From the NCBI RefSeq assembly GCF_900156165.1, contig NZ_FTMY01000018.1:51917-115916 (forward strand): DNA of 64,000 bases, given 5' to 3'. Every line of letters starts with the position of its first letter. Position 1 is the first letter of the stretch. The notes below the pieces were generated by a model. The model had not been told where the DNA came from. It was given only the letters and a program-made list of their open reading frames with translations, and did no database searches. The position numbers and the translations under genes are program-made. Shown here piece after piece: positions 47,282 to 57,628 of the stretch. The DNA comes from Pseudacidovorax sp. RU35E (GTDB lineage Bacteria; Pseudomonadota; Gammaproteobacteria; Burkholderiales; Burkholderiaceae_C).

Positions 47282-48877
47282 ATGGCTCCCTCCGATCTCC
47301 TTCCTTCTCTCACGCGCCGCCAGCTCGGCCTGGGCGCCATCGCCCTGGCCGGCGGGCTGGCCACGGGCCCGCGTGCCTGGGCCGCCACCGGCAAGGGCAC
47401 GGCCGTGCTGGGCATCGACGCCGATCCGCCCACGCTCAACCTGGGTACCACCACTGACTTCGCGGCCGGCGACGTGTCGGCCAAGATCCTCGAAGGCCTG
47501 GTCTGGCTGGACCAGCAATACAACCCGCAGCCCTCGTTGGCCACGGCCTGGACCGTCTCGCCCGACGGCAAGAACTACCGCTTCACGCTCCGCAAGGGCG
47601 TCAAGTGGCACGACGGTCGCGACTTCAGCAGCGCCGACGTGCGCTTCTCGCTGACCGAGATCGTGGGCAAGCTGCATCCGCGCGCGGCACCGGTGTTCAA
47701 GAACCTGGGCGTGGAGGTCGAGGCGCCCGATGCCTCCACCGTCGTCATCAGGCTGCAGAAGCCCTATGCGCCCCTCCTGTCGCAGATGACGGTGTTCGAC
47801 GCACCCATCCTGCCCCGGCACCTGTACGAGAACGGCAACGTCGGCACCAACCCCGCCAACCAGAAGCCGGTGGGCACCGGCCCCTTCAAGTTCAGCGAAT
47901 GGAAGCGCGGCTCCACCCTGACGCTGGTGCGCAACGACCAGTACTGGGACGCCGGCAAGCCCTACCTGCAGAGCCTGATCTTCCAGGTCATCCCGCAGGC
48001 GGCCAACCGCGTGCCGGCGCTGCAGACGGGCGAGATCGACGAGCTGCTGGACTTCTACACGCCCAAGCCCGAGGTGCCGCGCATCCTGGCCGACAAGGGC
48101 CTGGCCACGCGCCGCGGCGTCAACATCCCGGCCATCTACTTCCTGATGTTCAACACGCAGTCGCCGCTGCTGTCGAAGGTGGAGGCACGCCATGCGCTGG
48201 CCTTCGCCATCGACCGGCAGCGGCTGGTCAAGCAGGTGATGAACGGCATCGCCCGGCCGGGCGCCGGCGCCTTCGGCGACGGCTTCAAGTGGCTGATGAA
48301 CGACGAGGTGGGCTACGACCGCAAGTACCCGCTCAACCCGACCAAGGCCAAGGCCCTGCTCGACAAGCTGGGCGTCAAGCCCGGCACGACCACGCTGCGC
48401 ATGCCCTTCGATGCCGGCCGCGCGCAGATGCGTGCACAGGCACAGATCATCCAGGACAACCTGCGCCAGATCGGGCTGGAGGTGAAGCTGGAGCCGCTGG
48501 AGCGCTCGGTGTACTACGACCGCGTGTTCGCCAAGCGCGACTTCGACATGACGCTGGCCTCGTACTTCTCGGCCGGCGATCCGGCCATCGGCTACACGCG
48601 CCTGTACAACACCTACACCGGCACGGCGCCCAACACCAACGCCAGCGGCTATTCCAACCCCAAGGTCGATGCGCTGCTGGCCGAGGCCGCCACCTCGGTG
48701 GACCGCGCGCAGCGTGCCCGCGACTACAAGGCGCTGCAGGTGATCCTGAACGAGGACCTGCCTTCGCTGGTGCTGTTCGACGAGGAGACGGTGGACACCG
48801 CCTCGAAGAAGCTCAGCGGCGTGTTCCCCGCGCTGGACGCCCGCGACCAGTGGGCCGGCGTGCGCCGCGCGGACTGA
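47282..48877 (+). CDS. ABC transporter substrate-binding protein, SBP family 5 (cluster 2)
   Basis: 531-residue periplasmic binding protein with a Tat-like signal peptide (TRRQLGLGAIALAGGLATGPRAWA). The mature part contains LGIDADPPTLNLGTTTDF, LATAWTVSPDGKNYRFTLRKGVKWHDG and NLRQIGLEVKLEPLERSVYY, the SBP_bac_5 pattern. It differs from the cluster 1 protein in most positions outside the family motifs. First gene of cluster 2; the permease follows after 18 bases. Confidence 0.92.
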   Translation: MAPSDLLPSLTRRQLGLGAIALAGGLATGPRAWAATGKGTAVLGIDADPPTLNLGTTTDFAAGDVSAKILEGLVWLDQQYNPQPSLATAWTVSPDGKNYRFTLRKGVKWHDGRDFSSADVRFSLTEIVGKLHPRAAPVFKNLGVEVEAPDASTVVIRLQKPYAPLLSQMTVFDAPILPRHLYENGNVGTNPANQKPVGTGPFKFSEWKRGSTLTLVRNDQYWDAGKPYLQSLIFQVIPQAANRVPALQTGEIDELLDFYTPKPEVPRILADKGLATRRGVNIPAIYFLMFNTQSPLLSKVEARHALAFAIDRQRLVKQVMNGIARPGAGAFGDGFKWLMNDEVGYDRKYPLNPTKAKALLDKLGVKPGTTTLRMPFDAGRAQMRAQAQIIQDNLRQIGLEVKLEPLERSVYYDRVFAKRDFDMTLASYFSAGDPAIGYTRLYNTYTGTAPNTNASGYSNPKVDALLAEAATSVDRAQRARDYKALQVILNEDLPSLVLFDEETVDTASKKLSGVFPALDARDQWAGVRRAD

Positions 48878-48895
48878 GCGCGGGCCACCAGCCCG

Positions 48896-49861
48896 ATGGG
48901 ACGCTTCATCCTCCGACGCCTGCTGCAGGCGGTGCCGCTGCTGCTGGCGGTGGTGGTGCTCAACTTCCTGCTGATCGCCTTCACGCCCGGCGACCCGATC
49001 ACGCTGCTGGTCGGCGACTTTCCGGCCCCGCCCGAATACCTCGCGCAGATGCGCCACGACTACGGCCTGGACCAGCCCGTGTGGATGCAGCTGCTGCGCT
49101 ACCTGGGCAAGGTGCTGCAGGGCGACTTCGGCTATTCCTTCGCCAACCAGCAGCCGGTGGCCAGCCTGATCCTGGCGCGGCTGGGCGCCACGCTGGAGCT
49201 CACGCTCACCGCGCTCGGCCTGGCCAGCGTGCTGGGCGTTGCCTTCGGCGTGCTGGCGGCCCGGGCGCGCGGCGGGCCGGCCGATTCGGCCATCCAGGCG
49301 GCATCGTCCGCTGGCTATGCGGTGCCCGACTTCTGGCTGGGCCAGCTGCTGATCCTGGCCTTCGCAATCGGCCTGGGCTGGCTGCCTTCGCAGGGCTACA
49401 ACCCGGTGCGCGGCGTGGCGCCGGGCTGGGAAGGCTTCGTGCAGCACCTGCGCTACCTGCTGCTGCCGGCGCTGGCGCTGTCGATGCGCTACCTCACGCT
49501 CATCACCCGCATCACCCGCGCCTCGATGCTGGAGGTGATGAACGCCGACTACATCCTGGCCGCCCGTGCCCGGGGCAGTGCGGAATGGCAGGTGGTGCTG
49601 GGCCATGCGCTGCGCAACGCTGCGGCGCCGGTGCTCACCGTGATTGGCTACAACCTCGGCTTTGTGCTGGCCGGCTCGGCGCTGATCGAGGCCGTGTTCG
49701 CCTGGCCGGGCATCGGCCGGCTGCTCTACGAATCCATCGCCAAGCGCGACTACCCGGTGATGCTGTCGATCCTGCTGATGGTGTCGGTGACGGTGGTGCT
49801 GGCCAATCTGCTGACGGACATCCTGCATCGCCTGCTGGACCCACGCCTGGAACGCGCATGA
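48896..49861 (+). CDS. ABC transporter permease, DppB/OppB type (cluster 2)
   Basis: 321-residue inner-membrane permease. RRLLQAVPLLLAVVVLNFLLIAFTPGDP forms the first helix, about five more follow, and the ATPase-contact loop AARARGSAEWQVVLGHALRNAAAPVL is present. The C-terminal FAWPGIGRLLYESIAKRDYPV matches the DppB family. The next permease gene starts 25 bases later. Confidence 0.92.
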   Translation: MGRFILRRLLQAVPLLLAVVVLNFLLIAFTPGDPITLLVGDFPAPPEYLAQMRHDYGLDQPVWMQLLRYLGKVLQGDFGYSFANQQPVASLILARLGATLELTLTALGLASVLGVAFGVLAARARGGPADSAIQAASSAGYAVPDFWLGQLLILAFAIGLGWLPSQGYNPVRGVAPGWEGFVQHLRYLLLPALALSMRYLTLITRITRASMLEVMNADYILAARARGSAEWQVVLGHALRNAAAPVLTVIGYNLGFVLAGSALIEAVFAWPGIGRLLYESIAKRDYPVMLSILLMVSVTVVLANLLTDILHRLLDPRLERA

Positions 49862-49886
49862 CGCACGGACTCGGCGCTCAACCACG

Positions 49887-50783
49887 ATGAACTCCTCTTC
49901 TCCTTCCTTGCCGCTGACCGCCGAGCCTGCGGTGGGCACGGCCTTCCAGCGCGCCGGCTTCTGGCGCCGGCTGCTGCGCCGTCCGGGCAGCCGGCTCGCG
50001 CTGGCCTGGCTGGTGCTGCTGCTCGCCACGGCAATCCTTGCGCCCTGGGTGGGCCGGGTCGATCCGCTCTCGGGCGGCGGCGATGCGCTGCTGCCGCCAC
50101 TGTCCGCCGGCCACTGGCTGGGCACCGACGACCTGGGCCGCGACATCTGGGCGCGGGTGGTGCACGGCTCGCGCATCTCGCTGATCGTGGGCGTTGCGAG
50201 CGCGCTGCTCGCGGTGGCCGTCGGCGTCGTCGTGGGCGCGCTGGCCGGTTACTTCGGCGGGCTGCTCGATGCGGTGCTCATGCGCACCGCCGAGTTCTTC
50301 CAGACCCTGCCACGCTTCGTGGTGGCGCTGATCGTCATCGCGCTCTACGGCACCAGCGTCGCCAAGATGGTGATGGTGATCGCGGCGCTCTCGTGGCCAC
50401 AACTGGCGCGCGTGGTGAGGGCGTCGGTGGCGAGCCTGCGCCAGTCGCAGTTCGTGGAGGCGGCGCGCGTAGCGGGCATGGGCCATGGCGGCATCATCCT
50501 GCGCGAGATCCTGCCCAACGTGGCCGCGCCCATCATCGTGCTCGGCTCGCTGGACATCGCCATGGCCATCCTGATCGAGGCCAGCCTGAGCTTCTTCGGC
50601 CTGGGCGATCCGAACCTGGTCTCCTGGGGCACCATGCTCAACGAGGCCCAGCAGTACCTGCGCGACGCCTGGTGGATGTCGGTCTTCCCGGGCCTGGCCA
50701 TCGCGCTCACCGTGCTCGGCTTCAACCTGATGGGCGACGCCCTGAACGATGCGCTCAATCCGCGCGGGGAGTCTTTCCGATGA
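49887..50783 (+). CDS. ABC transporter permease, DppC/OppC type (cluster 2)
   Basis: 298-residue inner-membrane permease. Cytoplasmic N-terminus, hydrophobic helices from LAWLVLLLATAILAPWVG, the signature HWLGTDDLGRDIWARVVHGSRISLIVG and the loop VEAARVAGMGHGGIILREILPN. The stop overlaps the start of the next ATPase gene (ATGA). Confidence 0.92.
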   Translation: MNSSSPSLPLTAEPAVGTAFQRAGFWRRLLRRPGSRLALAWLVLLLATAILAPWVGRVDPLSGGGDALLPPLSAGHWLGTDDLGRDIWARVVHGSRISLIVGVASALLAVAVGVVVGALAGYFGGLLDAVLMRTAEFFQTLPRFVVALIVIALYGTSVAKMVMVIAALSWPQLARVVRASVASLRQSQFVEAARVAGMGHGGIILREILPNVAAPIIVLGSLDIAMAILIEASLSFFGLGDPNLVSWGTMLNEAQQYLRDAWWMSVFPGLAIALTVLGFNLMGDALNDALNPRGESFR

Positions 50784-51840
50784 ACGGCGCCTCCTCCACG
50801 GTGTTCGTCGGCGATCCGCGGGATGCGCCCACCGAGCAGCCGCTGCTCGACGTCCGCGGCCTGTCGGTCGACGTGGGCCGTGGCACGCAGGCGCTGCGCG
50901 TGGTGCGCGATCTGAGCTTCACCGTGCGCCGCGGCGAGGCCGTGGGCCTGGTGGGCGAATCGGGCTCGGGCAAGTCGATGACGGCCTTCGCGCTGATGAA
51001 CCTCTTTCCCTCGCCGCTGGCCCGAGTGGCCGAAGGCGAGGTGCGGCTGCAGGGCCGCGACCTGCGCGGCCTCGACGCCGAATCGATGCGGCAGGTCCGC
51101 GGTGCAGGCATCGGCATGGTCTTCCAGGACCCGACCAGCTACCTCGACCCGCTGATCCCCGTGGGCCACCAGATCGCCGAGCCGCTGCGCGCCCACGGCC
51201 GCACCGACGGGCTCGAAGCCCGCGTGCGCGAGCTGATCGAGCTGATGGAACTGCCCCAGCCCGCGCAGACGGCGCGCAAGTACCCGCACGAGCTGTCGGG
51301 CGGCCAGCGCCAGCGCATCCTGATCGCGGCAGCACTGGCCATGCGCCCCGCGCTGCTGATCGCCGACGAACCCACCACCGCGCTCGACGTGACGGTGCAG
51401 GCCGGCATCCTGCAGCTGCTGGCGCGGCTGCGGCGCGAGCTGGACCTGGGCATCCTGCTCATCACCCACGACCTGGGCGTGGTGGCCGAGACCTGCCAAC
51501 GCGTCAACGTGATGTACGCCGGCGAGATCGTCGAGCAGGAAGCCGTCGGCCCGCTCTTCGCGGCACCGCGCCACCCGTACACGCAGGGGCTGCTGGGCAG
51601 CATCCTGACGCCGCGCTCGCGGGCGCATTCGCTGTTCTCCATTCCGGGCGCGGTGCCCATCGCCGGTCGCTGGCCGACGGGCTGCCGCTTCCATCCGCGC
51701 TGCCCGATCGCGCGTCCCGGTCTGTGCGACGTGCAACCGCCGGCGCTGCTGGGCAGCGGCATGGGCGAAGGCGCGGACCGCTGCCACCTGAGTGCCGAGC
51801 GTGGCAGCGCCAATGCGTGGCGCTCCGTGGAGATCGGCGC

Positions 51841-51844
<4 letters not shown>
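50780..51844 (+). CDS. ABC transporter ATP-binding protein, DppD/OppD type (cluster 2)
   Basis: 354-residue ATPase with Walker [26 protein letters not shown], signature [15 protein letters not shown], Walker [13 protein letters not shown] and ITHDLGVVA. The C-terminal extension has [13 protein letters not shown] and the cysteine cluster [16 protein letters not shown]. Overlaps both neighbours by ATGA. Confidence 0.93.
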
Positions 51845-52728
<884 letters not shown>

Positions 52729-52791
52729 AGCGCGGCGGATGACGCCTGGCTTCTGCTTTGGTGGATCGCCTGTCTAAGCGACCGCCGACGC

Positions 52792-53835
52792 TCAGCCCTG
52801 CGCCATCAGCGCATCGAACTCGCGCGTGAACGCCGCACGCCAATCCCGCCGCGTGCTGTCGTCGATCCAGGCCGCGTCCAGGCCATTGAGCATGAAGCCG
52901 CGCAGGTCCTCGCGCGTGAAGCCGAAGTCGCTCACCATCTTGCGCCAGGCCTGCGTGGGCGTGACCAGGTGCAGCGTCGGGTCGTCGGTGTTGGGATGGA
53001 TGCGCAGGCCCAGGCCCGGCATGCGGCGGATGGGATGGTCCAGCGCCCAGCGCTCGGGCGGCAGCGTGCGCAGGTAGTAGGAATTGGTCGGCACCACGGT
53101 GAAGACGATGCCGCGCTCGGCGCACTCGCGCGCGAAGTCGGGTGCATCGACGATGGTGTAGCCGTGGTCGATGCGGTCCACCTTCAACAGCTCGACGGCG
53201 GTGCGCACGTTGGTCCAGGGCATGCCGAACTCGCCGGCGTGGGCCGTGGTCTTGAGCCCGGCCTCGCGCGCCAGCGCATAGGCGGGTGCAAACCATTCGG
53301 GCGGATGGTCGATCTCGCTGTAGTCGATGCCGATGCCCACCACCTCGTCCACGCGGTGCGCCCGTACCCAATCGACCATCTCCACCGCGGCCTCGGGCGA
53401 GGCCTCGCGGTCGATGGCGGGAATCAGCCGGCCCACGATGCCATGGTCCGCCTGGGCGTCATGGATGGCGCGCACGATGGCGGCCAGCGCCTGCGGATAG
53501 GCGATGCCCGACTTCTGCGCCGTGCCCGTGGGGTTCCAGAAGAACTCGGCATAGCGCACGCTGTGGGCGGCGGCGTCCTCCAGGTATTCGTAGGTCAGCC
53601 GATGCAGGTCGTCGGGCGAGCGGATGAGCTGCGCGTCCAGCGTGCGCAGGGCCTTGAGCACGCCCACCGGCTTTTCGCCGCGGATGTAGAAGGCGTCGAT
53701 CTCGGGCTGGGTGATGGCGGCCTTGGCTCGCCGCGCCAAATCGCTGAAGGTGGCGTGGCGCACGGTGCCGAGCAGGTGGCAGTGCAGTTCCACCTTGGGC
53801 AGGGCATGGCAGAAGTCGGTGAGCGCGTCGGTCAT
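52792..53835 (-). CDS. Adenosine-deaminase-family amidohydrolase
   Basis: 347-residue metal-dependent deaminase. Zinc ligands and catalytic residues are visible: KVELHCHLLGT (HxH), TAHAGE (His and Glu), RIDHGYTI, and the Asp pair in HPNTDDP. The DHG triplet, rather than the GHG common in adenosine deaminases, is closer to adenine-deaminase-like branches, so the true base could be adenosine, adenine or a related compound. The ATG at 53835 fits the family start. Nucleoside hydrolase lies upstream, suggesting purine salvage. Confidence 0.88.
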   Translation of the reverse strand: MTDALTDFCHALPKVELHCHLLGTVRHATFSDLARRAKAAITQPEIDAFYIRGEKPVGVLKALRTLDAQLIRSPDDLHRLTYEYLEDAAAHSVRYAEFFWNPTGTAQKSGIAYPQALAAIVRAIHDAQADHGIVGRLIPAIDREASPEAAVEMVDWVRAHRVDEVVGIGIDYSEIDHPPEWFAPAYALAREAGLKTTAHAGEFGMPWTNVRTAVELLKVDRIDHGYTIVDAPDFARECAERGIVFTVVPTNSYYLRTLPPERWALDHPIRRMPGLGLRIHPNTDDPTLHLVTPTQAWRKMVSDFGFTREDLRGFMLNGLDAAWIDDSTRRDWRAAFTREFDALMAQG

Positions 53836-53905
53836 CGGGGCATCGTAGTGCGGGGCTGCTCGGTGAGCGTGATGTGCAGCATCCGACCCAGCGCAGGGCT
53901 CGGGC

Positions 53906-54838
53906 TCAGGCCGCGGCGGCGGCCAGGGCGTCCAGCACCACGCGCCGCACGCGCGCCTCGTCGGCGATGTGGGCCACGCGCGCATTGGCCGCGGCCTTGC
54001 GCGGCACGCGCCACTCCACCACGGTCATGCCGCGCGTATGCCGGCCATCGCATTCCGCCACCACATGGGCCGGGCGCCACTGCATGCAGTCGGCGTCCAC
54101 CAGCGCCGCGGCGGCCGTGGGGTCGTACAGCGACATGGGCAGGCGGCCGTCGGGGCTGGCGATGCGCACATAGCCGAGCAGCAGGTCGCCCAGCAGCCGG
54201 CCGCGCGGCGTGCTCAGATCGCGCAGGCGCTGCGCGTCGTCGGCATGCACGCGCACCTGGCGGCAGGCATCCAGGCCCACCATCTCCAGCGGCACGCCGG
54301 CATCGAGCACGATGTTGATGGCCTCCGGGTCCACCGCGGCATTGAACTCGGCCGCCGCCGTGTGGTTGCCCGGGCCGGCGCTCCCGCCCATCCAGACCAG
54401 CCGGCCGATGCGCGGTGCCAGCGTGGCGTCGCGCTCCAGCAGGGTGGCGATGTTGGTGAGCGGGCCCAGCGCCAGCACGGTGGCCGGCGCCTCGGCGTGG
54501 CGCAGCCAGGCGGCCAGCGCATCGACGGCGGGCAGCGCATCGAGCACCGCGCGCACGGGCGGCAGTTGCTCGCCGGCCGAGGCCATCGCGTCCTCGCCCA
54601 GGATGTTCTGCGCCGTGACCAGCGCGCCCACCAGCGGCGCGGCGCAGCCTGCATGGATCGGCATGCGCCAGCCGAAGCAGTGCGCCGCGCGCAGGGCGTT
54701 GTCCGTCACCACCGGCAGCGGCGCATTGCCGGCCACCAAGGAGAGTCCGCCGATGGTCCAGCCCGGATGTTGCGCCACCGTGATCACGGCGGCCAGGTCG
54801 TCGAAGCCGAGGTCGGTGTCGATCCAGACTTGGTTCAT
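53906..54838 (-). CDS. Nucleoside hydrolase (IUNH family)
   Basis: 310-residue calcium-dependent N-ribosyl hydrolase that would free bases from ribonucleosides. The signature DTDLGFDDLAA (DxDxxxDD) stands at residues 8-15, followed by ALGPLTNIATLL, VWMGGSAGPGNHT and the C-terminal YDPTAAAAL. The preferred nucleoside is not determinable. It lies between the deaminase (70-base gap) and the histidine phosphatase (8-base gap) on the same strand, a purine-salvage type grouping. Confidence 0.9.
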   Translation of the reverse strand: MNQVWIDTDLGFDDLAAVITVAQHPGWTIGGLSLVAGNAPLPVVTDNALRAAHCFGWRMPIHAGCAAPLVGALVTAQNILGEDAMASAGEQLPPVRAVLDALPAVDALAAWLRHAEAPATVLALGPLTNIATLLERDATLAPRIGRLVWMGGSAGPGNHTAAAEFNAAVDPEAINIVLDAGVPLEMVGLDACRQVRVHADDAQRLRDLSTPRGRLLGDLLLGYVRIASPDGRLPMSLYDPTAAAALVDADCMQWRPAHVVAECDGRHTRGMTVVEWRVPRKAAANARVAHIADEARVRRVVLDALAAAAA

Positions 54839-54846
54839 GCCGCAGT

Positions 54847-55518
54847 TCACCCCAGCTTGAGATGCCGCCGCTGGTCGTAGCTGGGCTGCGGGCCCAGGCC
54901 TTCCAGGTGCGCCGTCTCGGCCCAGCCGACGATGACCAGGGCCTCGGGCCGGGCCGGGTCGTCGATGCGGATGCGGTTGATGCCGGCGTTGGGAATGTCG
55001 CTCTGCCGCGGCCCGTCCAGGCCCAGGCCGTGCACCGTGCGCCAGACCATGTCGAGCACACCACCGTGCGTGACCACCAGCACCGGCCCGTCCGCGTACT
55101 GCGCGGCGATATCGGCCAGCGCCTGTATCGCGCGGGCATGGAACTGCCGCGTGCTCTCGCCGCCCGGCAGCGAGCGGTCGGCCTCGAAGCGCAGCCAGCC
55201 GTCCCAGGCTTCGGGATGCTTCTCGCGGATCTCCTCGGCCCGCAGGCCCTCGCCCACGCCGAAGGCCTGTTCGCGCAGCGTGACCGTGGTGCGCACCGGC
55301 AGGCCGAGTTGCTGCGCCGCGGGCGCTGCGGTCTGCTGGGTGCGCAGCAGGTCGCTGCAGACGATGTGGCGCACCGGCTCGTGCGCCAGGGCCAAGCCGA
55401 GGCGCCGCGCCTGTTCGTGGCCGGTGTCGTTGAGGGGAACGTCGATGTGGCCCTGGAAGCGCAGTTCGCGGTTCCAGTCCGTCTCGCCATGGCGGATGAG
55501 GATCAGGTCGGTGGGCAT
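54847..55518 (-). CDS. Histidine phosphatase (phosphoglycerate-mutase-like)
   Basis: 223-residue phosphatase. The catalytic RHG is in LILIRHGETDWN, followed by FQGHIDVPLNDTGHEQARRLG, the second core motif SDLLRTQQTA, and the second catalytic His in LVVTHGGVLDMVW. It could act on a small phosphate ester; no specific substrate is evident. The ATG at 55518 was chosen (MPTDLILIRHG); one at 55536 adds six residues. It precedes the nucleoside hydrolase with an 8-base gap. Confidence 0.88.
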   Translation of the reverse strand: MPTDLILIRHGETDWNRELRFQGHIDVPLNDTGHEQARRLGLALAHEPVRHIVCSDLLRTQQTAAPAAQQLGLPVRTTVTLREQAFGVGEGLRAEEIREKHPEAWDGWLRFEADRSLPGGESTRQFHARAIQALADIAAQYADGPVLVVTHGGVLDMVWRTVHGLGLDGPRQSDIPNAGINRIRIDDPARPEALVIVGWAETAHLEGLGPQPSYDQRRHLKLG

Positions 55519-55557
55519 GCGCCGGCCATTGTCCATGGCCTCGGGCGCAGCCCGGTG

Positions 55558-56172
55558 TCAGGCGAAGACCAGCGCCGTGGCCACGCTTCCCACCGGCATG
55601 CGCGGGGTCGGCGTGAACACCGACAGCAACGCGCCCAACACCAGCGAGGCCACGATGGCGCACAGCGCGAACACCACCGTGTAGACCAGCGCCTTGTCCG
55701 CCGGGCATTTCATGAGCACCGGCACGCCGGTGTAGAAGAGATAGACCGAATAGAGACCCACCAGCGCCCCCAGCACCGCAAGCGACGGCAGCAGGCTGAA
55801 GATGCCGCCCACGAAGCCGGCCGTGCTGGCATAGGCCACCAGCTTGAGGGCCTGGATCGGGCTGCGCTGCCCGCCGAAGCTGGGCGCCAGCGCGTCCACG
55901 ACCAGCGCCAGCACATAGACCATCACCAGCGACAGCCCGTAGCTCACGACGGCCTGCACCAGCCCGGTCACGATGGGCAAACGGAAGCTGACGCCGAACG
56001 CGCCCGCACCGATGATCGACAGGCCGATGAAGCCGGCAATGGCCGGGATCGCCGCCAGGATCAGCACGTACTCGCGGTAGAGCGTGGCCGCGTCGGTGGA
56101 TTCGGCCTCGATCTCGGGCCAGGTGCGCTTGGGGCGCAGCAGGATGTCCTGCACGCGTTGGACCAGGTTCAT
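55558..56172 (-). CDS. Yip1-family integral membrane protein
   Basis: 204-residue inner-membrane protein. A short cytoplasmic N-terminus MNLVQRVQDILLRPKRTWPEIEAE, the typical Yip1-like opening, is followed by about five hydrophobic helices (YVLILAAIPAIAGFIGLSII, GLSLVMVYVLALVVDAL, VGGIFSLLPSLAVLGALVG, VVFALCAIVASLVLGALL). No enzymatic motif. Bacterial members are of unknown function. Upstream and downstream genes are separate transcripts or uncertain. Confidence 0.82.
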   Translation of the reverse strand: MNLVQRVQDILLRPKRTWPEIEAESTDAATLYREYVLILAAIPAIAGFIGLSIIGAGAFGVSFRLPIVTGLVQAVVSYGLSLVMVYVLALVVDALAPSFGGQRSPIQALKLVAYASTAGFVGGIFSLLPSLAVLGALVGLYSVYLFYTGVPVLMKCPADKALVYTVVFALCAIVASLVLGALLSVFTPTPRMPVGSVATALVFA

Positions 56173-56291
56173 GGAAAGGGGCTCCGGCGTTGGATCGACG
56201 CGCAGTCTAGGCAGCCGGGGTCGCGCTGGCTGCTGGCCGTGCAGCCTATGCCGATGGCGCACCGGGCAACCACCGCTGCAACAATGGCCGC

Positions 56292-57011
56292 ATGTCCGAC
56301 ACCGCCCTGCCCCGCCTCGTCTTCCTGCCCGGCCTTGCCTGCGACGAACGCCTCTGGGAGGCACAGATGCCGGCCATGCCGGCCGCGCTGCGCCCCCGTG
56401 TGGCGGACGTCAGCCGCCACCACGGCACCATCGAGGCCATGGCCGCCGCGCTGCTGGCGCAGGAAGACGGCCCGCTGCTGCTGGCCGGTGCCTCCATGGG
56501 CGGCATGGTGGCCATGGAGGCCGCGCGCCAGGCGCCCGGGCGCATCGCCGGACTGGCGCTGCTCGGGACCTCGCCTCTGCCCGAGACGCCCGAGATGCAC
56601 GCGCTGCGCAGCGCCGCCATCGAGGAGTTCGCCGCCGGCCGCGCGGATTCAGTGATCCGCGCCAACGTGGCATTCGCCTTCCATCCGGCGAATGCCGCCG
56701 ACCCGGCGCTGGTGCAGCGCTACCTGGCCATGGTGCTGGATGCCGGCGCCGAACAGCTGATCCGCCAGAACCGCACCGTCATGGCACGGCCCGATGCGCG
56801 GCTGCACCTGGGCGCCCTGCGCTGCCCCGTGCTGCTCATGTGCGGCGAGGCCGACCGGCTCACGCCGCCCGACTGCACGCGCGCGATGGCCGCGCTGATC
56901 CCGCAGGCCGAGGTGGTGTGGCTGCCCGAGGCCGGACACATGCTGACGATGGAATGCCCCGACGCCGTCAACGCGGCGCTGCTGCGCTGGCTGGCGCCCT
57001 TTGCGGACTGA
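56292..57011 (+). CDS. Alpha/beta-fold hydrolase
   Basis: 239-residue serine hydrolase. The nucleophile elbow is GASMGGMVAME (Ser), the acid is likely the Asp in LLMCGEADRLTPP and the His in LPEAGHMLTME. The oxyanion region is PGLACDERLWEAQ. The substrate is unknown. Transcribed divergently from the Yip1-like gene over 119 bases, convergent with coaD. Confidence 0.85.
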   Translation: MSDTALPRLVFLPGLACDERLWEAQMPAMPAALRPRVADVSRHHGTIEAMAAALLAQEDGPLLLAGASMGGMVAMEAARQAPGRIAGLALLGTSPLPETPEMHALRSAAIEEFAAGRADSVIRANVAFAFHPANAADPALVQRYLAMVLDAGAEQLIRQNRTVMARPDARLHLGALRCPVLLMCGEADRLTPPDCTRAMAALIPQAEVVWLPEAGHMLTMECPDAVNAALLRWLAPFAD

Positions 57012-57028
57012 ACGAGCGACGCCCGCGT

Positions 57029-57532
57029 CTACTCGCGGCCCAGGCTGCGCACCTTGTCCGCCAGCCGCTGCTGCACGTGGGGGGAGACGAACTTGTCCAC
57101 CTCGCCGCCCAGCATCGCGATCTCGCGCACGAAGGTGCTGGAGATGAACTGGTACTTGTCGCTGGGCGTGAGGAAGACGGTCTCGACCTCGGGCATGAGC
57201 GAGCGGTTCATGCCGGCCAGCTGGAATTCGTAGTCGAAGTCGGTGACGGCGCGCAGGCCACGCACCATGGCCTTGCCGCCACGGGCGACGACGAAGTCCC
57301 GCAGCAGGCCGGAGAAACTCTCGACCGTCACGCAGCCGCCGAAGGGCTCGGCCACGGCGCGCGCCATCTCGATGCGCTCGGCCAGCGAGAACAGCGCCTT
57401 CTTGTGGTGCCCGGCCGCGACGGCCACGATCACCTTCGGAAACAGTTGCGTGGCGCGGCGGACCACGTCCTCGTGGCCGAGCGTCATGGGGTCGAAGGTG
57501 CCGGGGTAGACGGCTATCACATCGGTCGTCAT
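57029..57532 (-). CDS. coaD: Phosphopantetheine adenylyltransferase
   Basis: Penultimate step of coenzyme A synthesis. The 167-residue protein has the nucleotidyltransferase motif YPGTFDPMTLGHEDVV (TxGH), the KAMVRGLR segment and the signature ISSTFVREIAMLGG. An AGGAAGAG ribosome site precedes the ATG at 57532. It is downstream of rsmD with a 96-base gap, the order seen in many proteobacteria. Confidence 0.97.
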   Translation of the reverse strand: MTTDVIAVYPGTFDPMTLGHEDVVRRATQLFPKVIVAVAAGHHKKALFSLAERIEMARAVAEPFGGCVTVESFSGLLRDFVVARGGKAMVRGLRAVTDFDYEFQLAGMNRSLMPEVETVFLTPSDKYQFISSTFVREIAMLGGEVDKFVSPHVQQRLADKVRSLGRE

Positions 57533-57628
57533 CTCTTCCTCCTGGGTGCGGGGGCCGGGGTTGTCTCGGCGCGCATTATGTACGCCTCGCTGCACTGCAC
57601 CATCGGCGCTGCGCCACGGGCGCGGCCC

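Noticed and set aside
45944..50176. 1410-codon minus-strand ORF spanning the cluster 2 transporter
   Set aside because: Only its C-terminal 394 codons form a real protein (M20 amidohydrolase from 47128). The rest is antisense to the well-supported binding protein and permease genes.
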